Part shown: positions 26,021 to 33,982 of the stretch, piece by piece
Layout of the letters: each line of letters opens with the position of its first letter
Position numbering within the stretch: the stretch's first letter is position 1
Assembly: GCA_021730935.1 (NCBI GenBank)
Contig: JAKFYJ010000004.1
Location: 62,001-126,000 of the forward strand
Direction of reading: 5' to 3'
DNA length: 64,000 nt
From: Elusimicrobiota bacterium
GTDB taxonomy: Bacteria > Elusimicrobiota > Elusimicrobia > 2-02-FULL-39-32
The notes under the pieces: model-generated
Told to the model about the DNA's origin: nothing
The model's database searches: none
The model's input: only the letters and a program-made list of their open reading frames with translations
Program-made: the position numbers and the translations under genes

Positions 26021-26838
26021 GGTCTCCTTTTGAGATAAAGCATCGGCGGCATGATTTCCGTGCTCATCGAGGCGTCCGGTTTTCCGTCCCGGTTGGCGTC
26101 AACGTCGATGGAAAGGGCGGCGGTCACGATGGCTTTCAGTTCCGCGGCATTGTCGATGCGTCCCGTTCCGTTTCCGCCGTTGGCCGGAGCGTCGATTTCC
26201 TGAACGCTCACGAGCCCGTCGTTGTTGGTGTCATAGGTCGTGGCTCCCGGGCTCAAAAATTCGTTTTCGCTCCCATAAAAATTGAACACGCCGGTGGAGA
26301 TCACGTTCGGGATGAGGACCTGTTCATGTCCGCCCCAAGGCTCTCCATTTTTGGAATAATCGACGGTGACGGATTTGTTGGGCTGCCCTGCGCGCGTGGA
26401 CAATCCTATCTTCCAGACCATGTCGATCTGGTTGTCCGCGTCGTCATCGTCGTCTTTCAGGTTGTATCCGATCTTCCATTGCGCCGTCGGCGGCTGGATC
26501 AGCGTTGCATCGTTGTCCATGTCCGGATCGTCGCTGTTGGGGAAACCGTCCCCGTCAAAATCAAGGCTCGCGGCATAATCCGGCGCGGTGTTCAGGTCCG
26601 AGATGAACCGCACTTCCGTGGAGGTCGCAACGGTGAAAGCGTTGGCGTTCAGCAGGAGCGTCTCGATGCGGTCCATCGCGCCCCGCAGTTCGGCATCGGA
26701 CCTGATGCGGACATCGGTTTGATAGGTTGCGGCCGCCGCGGTTCGGAGCATGCGCCACATCACGAGCCCCAGGATCGCCGAGAGGCCCGCCGCGATCAGG
26801 ACTTCAACCAGAGTAAACCCTCCGTCGTGGTTTTTCAT
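26017..26838 (-). CDS. PilW-like prepilin with EF-hand-like loops
   Basis: 273 residues from ATG 26838. Prepilin signal GGFTLVEVLIAAGLSAILG: cleavage after Gly with N-methylated Phe and Glu at +5, followed by the hydrophobic helix. The exported body holds three Asp-rich loops: DFDGDGFPNSDDPDMDND, DTNNDGLVSVQE and DVDANRDGKPD, which match EF-hand/dockerin-type calcium ligation patterns. ATG lies in an ATGA overlap with the PilV-like gene; the longer frame from 26856 adds residues not expected before a leader. Likely minor pilin that initiates or caps the fibre. Confidence 0.78.
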   Translation of the reverse strand: MKNHDGGFTLVEVLIAAGLSAILGLVMWRMLRTAAAATYQTDVRIRSDAELRGAMDRIETLLLNANAFTVATSTEVRFISDLNTAPDYAASLDFDGDGFPNSDDPDMDNDATLIQPPTAQWKIGYNLKDDDDDADNQIDMVWKIGLSTRAGQPNKSVTVDYSKNGEPWGGHEQVLIPNVISTGVFNFYGSENEFLSPGATTYDTNNDGLVSVQEIDAPANGGNGTGRIDNAAELKAIVTAALSIDVDANRDGKPDASMSTEIMPPMLYLKRRP

Positions 26839-28580
26839 GGCACCCAAAAATTCCACGCGTCCGTCGACGACACATTCCCGGCGGGACTCTCGCCCCAGTG
26901 GCTGACCGTGACGCGGACCGTGTGGTTGCCGGACGACAAGGCGCTCTGCGGCGTATAAGTGAGCGTCCCTCCGCTCTGCGCGGCGTTCGGCTGATAGGCT
27001 GAATAAAGATTTCCCGCCGCCGAGCTCACCACCACGGACCCGTCCAAAATCATAGAGATGCTGTTCATCATGATGCCGCTCTGGCGGTCATAAACGTCGC
27101 AGGAAATGGTGGGCATGTTCGTGCCCGCTCCGCCCATGGGGGATTCATTGACGATGTGCGGGTCGGAACCGTCGGTGAAATCTCCGATGTCCACCGTGAA
27201 GGTCCAGGTGGACCGCGCTTTATAGAAAGCGTTGTCGCCGCCTTCGAAGACGACGGTATAGGTTCCCGTGGAGAGAACGGGCGGAAGGCCTGTCGCGGAA
27301 TCAACCCAGGTCATGTCGTTTGTGAGGGGATCATAATTATAGGAAAGCGTGTTCGAACTCAGCACCAGAGGAGAGTTGGCTCCGGCCAGGCGCAGGACGG
27401 AGAGGTTTACTCCTGAAACCTGCCGCCCCGCGATCAAAGGACGGTCCACATATTTCGCGCGGACCACCGGTTGGCGATTTTTCACCGTGGAAGTGGATAG
27501 TGCCGTCGTCAGGGTGAAAGTCGGCGGGTTCACGTCATAAACGAAGGTGGTCGCGTTCCAGGGGGAATAATAAACCGTTTTGATCGTCTGGCCATAAAGC
27601 GTGTTCATCCCTTCATTGAGAGCGGCCGTGACATTGGGGAGCGCGCAGTCAAAATCCCCGTTCGCGTCTGAAGCGCAGACGTCGAGGACCGGGTTCGTCG
27701 AAGTTTCCACAGTCCAGTTGATCGCGGCAGAAGGCGAAGTCTGTCCCGTGGCCCTCAGAGGCGATGCCGGATCGCCCCGAACCGCGCTCACTTCCGGGGG
27801 ATAAACCGACGCGAGGTTCACGCTGAGCGACGCCGCCTGCGCCGCGTTCGATTGCTGATAAACCGCGCTGTTTTCCGCCGGAGTGCTCACCACGATCCTC
27901 AGGCTGGCCCCCGCGGCTTTTCCTTCCGCTCCCGTGAACTTTTCCCAGCTGACCAGCCGCACGTCCTGATAAACGACCTGCCCTCCCTTATATAGCCTGA
28001 ATGTCCCTTCTTTCAGATGCGTGTTCGGCTGTTCCGTGATTTCGTTGCTGGTGAAATAGGTGTCGTTGAAATCCCCGTCGCCGTTCTGGTCGAAATATCT
28101 CAGGCTCGCGGAAGACGCGCCGCCGTCATAATCGTCGATGCGGTCATGGTTCAGGTCAATGAACGGCCGGAGGTCCGCTGTGGACCCATCGCTGTTGATG
28201 TCGCTCAGGTCCCGCGTCATGAAACGGATATCGAATGTGAATTTATCGAATTTATACGGCTGAAGCGAAGTCTGAACATCGTCGAACGCGGACAGATAAG
28301 GATAACTCGTGGTCTGATTGCTCACGGGCCCGAAATTTCCCGCGAGGCCATATTTGGGTTTGGAAGAATCCAGGTCAAAAACATAAGGATAAGGCACGGA
28401 ATTGAGGCGGCTGAAAAATTTCTGCGCGATTTCGGAGGCCGCCGTTTCCTGGCGCGACCGCACGGCCGTTTTGGACATGAACCTCAGCACCGTCGAGAAA
28501 GTGACGGAAACGATTGCCAAAATCGTCATCGCCATCATGATTTCGATCAGCCCAAACCCTTTTTGCCGTTGATTTGCCAC
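26835..28580 (-). CDS. PilV-like large prepilin with calcium-type loops and Ig-like C-terminus
   Basis: 581 residues, GTG start at 28580. Type IV prepilin leader KGFGLIEIMMAMTILAIV (cleavage after Gly, Glu at +5). After the pilin helix come Asp-rich loops DLSDINSDGSTADL, DLNHDRIDDYDGG and DQNGDGDFND. The second half has repeated beta-sandwich-like units (PPEVSAVRGDP...; VYDVNPPTFTL...; TWTFTVDIGDFTDGSDP), ending SSTDAWNFWVP, like bacterial Ig domains in adhesins. Much larger than classic PilV, so probably a tip adhesin. First gene of the operon; upstream is a phased repeat block (28644-28679). Confidence 0.72.
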   Translation of the reverse strand: MANQRQKGFGLIEIMMAMTILAIVSVTFSTVLRFMSKTAVRSRQETAASEIAQKFFSRLNSVPYPYVFDLDSSKPKYGLAGNFGPVSNQTTSYPYLSAFDDVQTSLQPYKFDKFTFDIRFMTRDLSDINSDGSTADLRPFIDLNHDRIDDYDGGASSASLRYFDQNGDGDFNDTYFTSNEITEQPNTHLKEGTFRLYKGGQVVYQDVRLVSWEKFTGAEGKAAGASLRIVVSTPAENSAVYQQSNAAQAASLSVNLASVYPPEVSAVRGDPASPLRATGQTSPSAAINWTVETSTNPVLDVCASDANGDFDCALPNVTAALNEGMNTLYGQTIKTVYYSPWNATTFVYDVNPPTFTLTTALSTSTVKNRQPVVRAKYVDRPLIAGRQVSGVNLSVLRLAGANSPLVLSSNTLSYNYDPLTNDMTWVDSATGLPPVLSTGTYTVVFEGGDNAFYKARSTWTFTVDIGDFTDGSDPHIVNESPMGGAGTNMPTISCDVYDRQSGIMMNSISMILDGSVVVSSAAGNLYSAYQPNAAQSGGTLTYTPQSALSSGNHTVRVTVSHWGESPAGNVSSTDAWNFWVP

Positions 28581-28643
28581 AGGACCCCCTTCTTTGCCTT
28601 CCCTTCAAGTATGGGTCCGGGACCCGAAAATAGCCAGAGCGTC

Positions 28644-28679
28644 TTTACATCCGTTTACACCGCTTTACATCTTTTTGCA
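28644..28679. promoter_or_regulatory. Four TTTACA-type direct repeats with exact 10-bp period
   Basis: TTTACA at 28644, 28654 and 28664 and TTTGCA at 28674, each separated by 4 bp. Helically phased direct repeats of this kind are the typical binding pattern for OmpR/PhoB-family response regulators (the Bacillus PhoP box is repeated TTxACA). It sits between the divergent pilin operon and rimI. Confidence 0.55.
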
Positions 28680-28707
28680 TCGCGTTCCGTCCAAGATATG
28701 GGCGCTG

Positions 28708-28716
28708 TGCTATAAT
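28708..28716 (+). promoter_or_regulatory. Extended -10 promoter of rimI, leaderless
   Basis: TGCTATAAT (TGn-TATAAT) with 6 nt to the ATG at 28723; same geometry as the kinase promoter at 18261. Confidence 0.7.
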
Positions 28717-28722
28717 TAAAAG

Positions 28723-29190
28723 ATGTCGTCTTCCATCATCGGCGAGGTTCAATACAGGCCCATGGTTGCGGGGGACATTCCGGACCTGGTCGCGATCGAG
28801 AGTTCGTGGGAAGGGGCCCGCTGGACGAGAGAAATGTTCGAGCGCGAACTCCATCTGCCCATGTCTTTGAGCGTGGTGGCGGCCGTTGCGGGAACCCCCG
28901 TCGGGTTCGCGGTGCTTTGGACGGTTGCGGATCGGGCCCAGCTTCTGGAATTTGCGGTCGCCGAAACTCACCGCAGGAAGGGCGTCGGCCGGGGCTTGAT
29001 CAGCCGGCTCCTGGAAATGTCGCGCGGCAAAGGGTGCGCCGTGATCGAGCTTGAACTGCGCGAAGACAATGATCCGGCGCGGAAGTTTTATGAAAAGCTG
29101 GGATTTGCCGTCACAGGACGGCGGAAAAAATTTTACGACATGGGGCAGGGCAAAATGCGAGACGCGATCCTGATGGAAAGGTCCATATGA
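28723..29190 (+). CDS. rimI: GNAT acetyltransferase, RimI-like
   Basis: 155 residues. RimI pattern: DIPDLVAIESS, W-T-R-E-M-F-x-x-E-L, the acetyl-CoA loop RRKGVGRGLISRLL (about 87-100) and ELREDNDPARKFYEKLGF. RimI acetylates the N-terminal alanine of ribosomal protein S18; related enzymes have other targets, so specificity is tentative. ATG at the predicted transcript start. Overlaps the TPR gene by 4 nt. Confidence 0.8.
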   Translation: MSSSIIGEVQYRPMVAGDIPDLVAIESSWEGARWTREMFERELHLPMSLSVVAAVAGTPVGFAVLWTVADRAQLLEFAVAETHRRKGVGRGLISRLLEMSRGKGCAVIELELREDNDPARKFYEKLGFAVTGRRKKFYDMGQGKMRDAILMERSI

Positions 29191-31367
29191 AAAAACATTT
29201 ATTTATCTTTGCCGCGCTTGCTTTCTCTTCTGCGCTCCTCCGCGCTTCCGAGCCGAGCTCGCAGGTTTATTCCCATTTTCTGAACGCGCTCGTCCTCGAG
29301 AGAAACGGGGAACTGGAACGCGCCCTCTCGGAATACAACAAGTCTCTCGAACTCGATCCCAGGGCCGGCACCATCCTGCGCCAGCGCGCCAACCTTCACC
29401 TCCGCATGGGCAACCCCGAGAAAGCGCTTTCCGACACCCAGAATTATGTCAAAGAGCATCCCAACGATCTCGAATCCCTGAAACTTCTCGCCAACATCTA
29501 TATGATGAAAGGCCAGGCCGAAGGCGCGCGGCTCTCTCTGGAAAAAGTCATCGAGCTTGACCCCAAGGACGCGCAATCCATTCTGGACCTGGCGCTCCTC
29601 CTCATGCAGGACGATGCCGGAGCTTCCGTCAAAGTCCTCGAAAAGCTCATCAAGCTTCAGCCCCAATCCATCGAGGCGCATTATCACCTGGGCCTGGCGT
29701 ATCAAAAACTCGGGCAGGCCGAAAAGTCCAAAGCCGCTTTCGAGAAAGTCATCGCCATTGATCCCTCTTCGCTTCCGTCGCTGTTCCTGCTCGGCCAGAT
29801 GAGCGAGCGCGAAGGCAAAATGTCGGAGGCCGCCCAATATTATGAGTCCGCTCTCGACAAGATGCCCGACAACACTTCGCTCCGCATGCAGCTGCTCACG
29901 ATTTATGCTTCCCGCACTGACCTTGCCGCCGTCGAGCGCCTCCTCGAATATTTCAAAGATGATTCCAACGCTCCCGTGGAAGCCAACCTCTGGCTGGGCG
30001 TGGCCGCCGAGAGCAAAAAAGACTGGGACGGCGCGCTCAAATATTATCTGAAAGCCCAGTCCCAGGCCGACACGCCCGAAATCCACATCCGCCTCGCCTC
30101 CATTTACAGCCACCTCGGCAACGTCAAAGAAACCCTCAAGTCTCTGAACATCCTGATCGAGAAAAATCCCGAGAACCCGCAATATCATTATTTCCTGGGC
30201 CTGGCGTATCTCGACCTCAAAAAGTCGTCCAAAGCCGTCTCGGAATTCGAGCGGGCGATCCGGATCAATCCCAAATTTTCTTCCGCCTATTTTCAGCTCG
30301 GGATCGCCTTTGACCAGCAGAACGACTGGGACAAAGCGGAGAAATCCCTCCGCCAGGCCGTCGCCGTCGATTCCGGCAACGCCTCGGCGTATAACTATAT
30401 CGGCTATACTCTCGCGGACCGCGGCATCAACCTCTTCGAAGCCCGCCGCATGATCGAGCGCGCGCTTGAGCTGGAACACAACAATCCCGCGTTCATCGAT
30501 TCTCTGGGCTGGCTGGACTATCGCGAAAAAAATTATAAACAGGCCCTGATGCATCTGAAATCCGCCGTTGAGCTCGCGAGCGACCCGATCATTTATGAGC
30601 ATCTGGCCGACTGCCAGCGCGATTCCGGAAACCTCTCGGACGCATCTCTGTCTTATGCCAAATCGCTTGAGCTCGATCCCGACAACGCGAAGGTGAAGGA
30701 CAAACTCCAGGCCCTGAACCGGTTCCTGGTCCCCACTTCGCCCGCCCGCAAATTGCTCAAGGCGTTCGAATATCGCCTGCGCCAGGCCACCAACATCTCC
30801 GGCCCGTTTTTTATCAAAGGCAATTTCGGACTCGCTTTCTCCCAGGGCATTTTTTATCTCCGGCGGGAAGATTCTGTTTTAGCGGTTTCTTCAGCGGACT
30901 CTAAAACCGATCTCCGCGTGGACCTGCTCAATTCCGTCATGACGCCCTCCGTGACGCTGAGATACAAATCTTTGCCGTCCGCGCTCAGCATTTTCCCTCC
31001 GGAATTTAAAAAAGAAGTTCCGCAGGAAACAGAAACCGCGCTGGAGACCGTCGCCGCGTTCCTGAACGGATCCATGCTCGCGTCTTTCGATTCTCAGGAA
31101 ACAGCCGTCCAGGAAAAACGGGGAGAGTTCATCTTGACCAACGCCGGGCGGACTCTCACTCTCGACAAAAAACAGGAATCCGTCCGCGAGATTTCGACGC
31201 CTGCCTGCAGGATCGTGATCGACCGCTATAAAATCATGGGCGATGTCGCTTTGCCCGAAACTCTCAAATTCAGCTTCTCGGGCCGCAGTTTTGAAATTCG
31301 ATTCACGGCCCTTTCTCTCGACAAAATCGAGAGCCGAATTTTCAGTGAAAATCCAGGCCCCCGCTAA
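29187..31367 (+). CDS. Exported TPR-repeat protein
   Basis: 726 residues. Signal peptide MKKHLFIFAALAFSSALLRA (cleavage near 20). Residues about 25-520 form at least a dozen tetratricopeptide units, for example GELERALSEYNKSLELDP, GQAEKSKAAFEKVIAIDP, KSSKAVSEFERAIRINP and NLSDASLSYAKSLELDP. The C-terminal 200 residues are beta-rich and not recognised (DLLNSVMTPSVTLRYKS...). Probably a periplasmic or outer-membrane scaffold, perhaps linked to the pilus or envelope assembly. It overlaps both rimI and ispE, so it is embedded in a housekeeping operon. Confidence 0.85.
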   Translation: MKKHLFIFAALAFSSALLRASEPSSQVYSHFLNALVLERNGELERALSEYNKSLELDPRAGTILRQRANLHLRMGNPEKALSDTQNYVKEHPNDLESLKLLANIYMMKGQAEGARLSLEKVIELDPKDAQSILDLALLLMQDDAGASVKVLEKLIKLQPQSIEAHYHLGLAYQKLGQAEKSKAAFEKVIAIDPSSLPSLFLLGQMSEREGKMSEAAQYYESALDKMPDNTSLRMQLLTIYASRTDLAAVERLLEYFKDDSNAPVEANLWLGVAAESKKDWDGALKYYLKAQSQADTPEIHIRLASIYSHLGNVKETLKSLNILIEKNPENPQYHYFLGLAYLDLKKSSKAVSEFERAIRINPKFSSAYFQLGIAFDQQNDWDKAEKSLRQAVAVDSGNASAYNYIGYTLADRGINLFEARRMIERALELEHNNPAFIDSLGWLDYREKNYKQALMHLKSAVELASDPIIYEHLADCQRDSGNLSDASLSYAKSLELDPDNAKVKDKLQALNRFLVPTSPARKLLKAFEYRLRQATNISGPFFIKGNFGLAFSQGIFYLRREDSVLAVSSADSKTDLRVDLLNSVMTPSVTLRYKSLPSALSIFPPEFKKEVPQETETALETVAAFLNGSMLASFDSQETAVQEKRGEFILTNAGRTLTLDKKQESVREISTPACRIVIDRYKIMGDVALPETLKFSFSGRSFEIRFTALSLDKIESRIFSENPGPR

Positions 31368-32220
31368 AGTCAACCTTTATCTCGCGATCCTGGGGCGCCT
31401 CCCCAACGGATATCACGAGCTGGAGACTGTTTTCCACACCGTCAGTCTTTCCGACACCCTTGAGGTGGTTCCGGCGCCGAAAATATCCCTGAAAGTGACC
31501 GGTCCCCAGGTCCCCAAAAATTTCCCCATTCGCCGCGACAACATCGTCTGGCGCGCGGCCGCGGAATTTATAAAGGCGTTCGGCGTCAAAGGCGGCTTGA
31601 AAATTAGCCTCAGGAAAAATATTCCCGTTCAGGCGGGCCTGGGCGGCGGGTCCACGGACGCGGCGGCGGTCCTGACGGCGTGCTCAAAATTGTTCCTAAA
31701 AAAATGCGGAAACCGGGAAAAAGCCGTTTTGCATAAAATCGCCAAGGGGTTGGGGGCCGATGTCCCGTTTTTCCTTGAAGGCGGCTGTGCCGTTGCCGGG
31801 GGGATCGGGGAAAAACTCAAAAAGCTTCCTCCCGCCCGTTTCCATGCCGTCATCGTCAAGCCCAAAATCGGTCTTTCCACCCCGGAGGTCTATGGATGGT
31901 ATGACCAAACCCTGGACGGGGGAAAACCGTTGACTCCGGCGCCTGAAATTCGTAAAATATTGTCTCCGTTAAGGTCCCGGAAACCCTCCGGTGCCTGGGC
32001 GGAATATCTATTTAATTCGTTTGAAGACGTTGTTTTCATGAGAGCGCCGGAAGTTGGGCGGATCAAGTCCGCCCTTATCGCACAGGGCTGCTATGCGGCC
32101 CTCCTTTCCGGATCAGGCTCCGCGCTTTTTGGGTTGGTCAAGTCCAAAGCTGAAGGGGAAAAAATATCCCGCAAGCTTCGTTCCCAAGGATTGAAGGCCT
32201 GGGCAGTCCAGGCCGTTTAG
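31345..32220 (+). CDS. ispE: 4-Diphosphocytidyl-2-C-methyl-D-erythritol kinase
   Basis: 291 residues from GTG 31345, beginning VKIQAPAKVNLYLAILG, the conserved IspE start; GHMP-kinase ATP loop VQAGLGGGSTDAAAV (about 95-109) and the C-terminal SGSGSALFGL. Phosphorylates CDP-methylerythritol in the MEP isoprenoid pathway. The longer frame to 31243 lies in the TPR gene, whose end it overlaps by 23 nt. The order ispE, tRNA-Gln, prs, rplY, pth is also known in Deltaproteobacteria. Confidence 0.93.
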   Translation: MKIQAPAKVNLYLAILGRLPNGYHELETVFHTVSLSDTLEVVPAPKISLKVTGPQVPKNFPIRRDNIVWRAAAEFIKAFGVKGGLKISLRKNIPVQAGLGGGSTDAAAVLTACSKLFLKKCGNREKAVLHKIAKGLGADVPFFLEGGCAVAGGIGEKLKKLPPARFHAVIVKPKIGLSTPEVYGWYDQTLDGGKPLTPAPEIRKILSPLRSRKPSGAWAEYLFNSFEDVVFMRAPEVGRIKSALIAQGCYAALLSGSGSALFGLVKSKAEGEKISRKLRSQGLKAWAVQAV

Positions 32221-32247
32221 TTCGTCTCTCGTCGAGAGGAGGCAGCC

Positions 32248-32520
32248 ATGGAAATCACGGAAGTTCGAGTCAGCGTCAGGAACGAAGAGCGTCTCAAGGC
32301 GTATGTCACGGTGACCTTTGACAATTGTTTCGTGGTCCGGCATGTGAGGGTGGTGAAGACTGAAAAAGGCCTGCTCGTCTCGATGCCGTCTCGGAAACTC
32401 CCGGACGGAACCCACAAAGACATCGCGCACCCGATTTCGCAGGAGTTCCGCAAGAAACTCGAGGACAAAATCCTTGCCGCCTACGAGGAGGAGCTGAAAA
32501 AATCTTCGGGGGTGGTGTAA
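32248..32520 (+). CDS. spoVG: SpoVG family RNA/DNA-binding regulator
   Basis: 90 residues. MEITEVRVSVRNEERLKAYVTVTFDNCFVVR and the helix motif SMPSRKLPDGTHKDIAHPI are diagnostic. SpoVG binds nucleic acids and tunes gene expression in many bacteria. GAGGAGG lies 6 nt before the ATG. The last five codons and the TAA stop (32518-32520) are inside the tRNA-Gln gene, with the stop in its D-loop. As in Bacillus, glmU, prs, ctc-type rplY and pth follow. Confidence 0.95.
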   Translation: MEITEVRVSVRNEERLKAYVTVTFDNCFVVRHVRVVKTEKGLLVSMPSRKLPDGTHKDIAHPISQEFRKKLEDKILAAYEEELKKSSGVV

Positions 32521-32576
32521 TGGTAACACAGGAGACTTTGGATCTCCCATTCATGGTTCGAGTCCATGCCCCCGAG
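32506..32576 (+). tRNA. tRNA-Gln (anticodon UUG)
   Basis: 71 nt without encoded CCA. Acceptor stem 32506-32512 (TCGGGGG) pairs with 32569-32575 (CCCCCGA); D-stem GTG/CAC with loop TAATGGTAA; anticodon arm GGAGA-CTTTGGA-TCTCC with TTG at 32538-32540; variable loop CATT; T arm CATGG-TTCGAGT-CCATG; discriminator G, correct for glutamine. It overlaps the 3' end of spoVG by 15 nt and precedes glmU by 14 nt, so it is cut from a protein-coding transcript. Confidence 0.95.
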
Positions 32577-32590
32577 CTTTATTCGTCATT

Positions 32591-33982
32591 TTGAATAATT
32601 TTTCCGTATTGGTTTTGGCCGCGGGCGAAGGCACGCGGATGAAGTCTCTGACCCCGAAAGTCCTGCACAAGGTTTCGGAGGTTCCGATCCTTATTCGGGT
32701 CCTGAAAACCGCGCAGGCGCTCCATCCCAAATCCGTGGGCGTCATCATCGGAAGCGGAGCGAAAGAAGTTCAGGCCGCGGTGGGCGACGCCAAAGGCCTG
32801 GAATGGATCTTTCAAAAAGAACGCAAAGGTTCGGGCCACGCGGTCAAGTCGGCCTCAGCCTGGATCAGGAAACACGCGGCGAAATCGTCGGACCTCATGA
32901 TCCTCTGCGGCGACACCCCGCTCTTGAAAGCGGAAACGCTCCGGGCGTTCCGAGAGGCGCATCTGACGGCGGGAAATGCCGCCACCGTGCTTTCGGCCAA
33001 GATGGACAACCCTTTTGGATATGGAAGAATCGTCAAGGATGATCTCGGGCGCGTAAAAAAAATTGTCGAAGAAAAAGACGCTTCTTCAGCCGAAAAAAAT
33101 ATCCATGAAGTGAATTCGGGCGTTTATTGTTTCAGGGCCGAAAAGATTTTGGAAGCATTGCCGCGAATAAAGAACGAAAACGCGAAGAAGGAATATTATC
33201 TGACGGACGCGATAGAGATTTTGGATAAAGGCGGGGACCGTGTGGGCTCCGTGGTCATGAGACCCGGGTCCCTCGAAACCGTGGGCGTCAACTCGCGGGT
33301 GGAGCTGGCCGCGGCCGAAGCGCAGGTCCAGAAAGAAATTTCGGAGCGCCATATGTTGGAGGGCGTCACGATTTTGAATCCAGGATTCACCTTCATCGGC
33401 CCTGAAGTGAAGATCGGGAAAGACACGGTGATTTTGCCCGGCACGATGATTTCAGGAAAAACCGTCATCGGCGAAAACTGCAAGATCGGGCCCAACGCCT
33501 ATATCGAAGACTCAACGATTGCGAACGGAGCGGAAATCCGGGCCTCATTTGTTTATGGGGCCACCATAGACGAAAGCGTGAAGATCGGGCCGTTCAGCCA
33601 CATCCGCCAGGGCACGCATGTGAAGGCCGGGGCGCGTGTGGGCAATTTTTCGGAAGTGAAAAAGTCCGTCATCGGCAAGGGCTCCAAGGTTTCGCATTTG
33701 AGCTATATCGGCGACTGCGAAGTGGGGGACGAGGTCAATGTTGGGGCCGGAGTCATCACCTGCAACTATGACGGCGTGAACAAGCACAAGACGGTGATCG
33801 GCAAAAAAACTTTCGTCGGGTCCAACGTGAATTTGGTGGCGCCAGTCGTGGTCGGAGAAGAAAGCGTGATCGGAGCCGGGTCCACCATCACGGAAGACGT
33901 CGCGTCTCATTCGCTCGCTTTAGCCAGGCCCTATCAGATCGTGAAAAAAGATTGGGTAAAAAAGAAAAAGGGGAAAAATTAA
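32591..33982 (+). CDS. glmU: Bifunctional UDP-N-acetylglucosamine pyrophosphorylase / glucosamine-1-phosphate acetyltransferase
   Basis: 463 residues from TTG 32591 (14 nt after the tRNA). N-terminal uridylyltransferase VLVLAAGEGTRMKS (about 6-19), GDTPLL, EVNSGVYCF; C-terminal left-handed beta-helix of hexapeptide repeats from about 250 with the acetyltransferase motif ITCNYDGVNKHKT (catalytic His) and GSNVNLVAPV. Makes UDP-GlcNAc for peptidoglycan and LPS. Stop overlaps prs start (TAATG). Confidence 0.94.
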   Translation: MNNFSVLVLAAGEGTRMKSLTPKVLHKVSEVPILIRVLKTAQALHPKSVGVIIGSGAKEVQAAVGDAKGLEWIFQKERKGSGHAVKSASAWIRKHAAKSSDLMILCGDTPLLKAETLRAFREAHLTAGNAATVLSAKMDNPFGYGRIVKDDLGRVKKIVEEKDASSAEKNIHEVNSGVYCFRAEKILEALPRIKNENAKKEYYLTDAIEILDKGGDRVGSVVMRPGSLETVGVNSRVELAAAEAQVQKEISERHMLEGVTILNPGFTFIGPEVKIGKDTVILPGTMISGKTVIGENCKIGPNAYIEDSTIANGAEIRASFVYGATIDESVKIGPFSHIRQGTHVKAGARVGNFSEVKKSVIGKGSKVSHLSYIGDCEVGDEVNVGAGVITCNYDGVNKHKTVIGKKTFVGSNVNLVAPVVVGEESVIGAGSTITEDVASHSLALARPYQIVKKDWVKKKKGKN

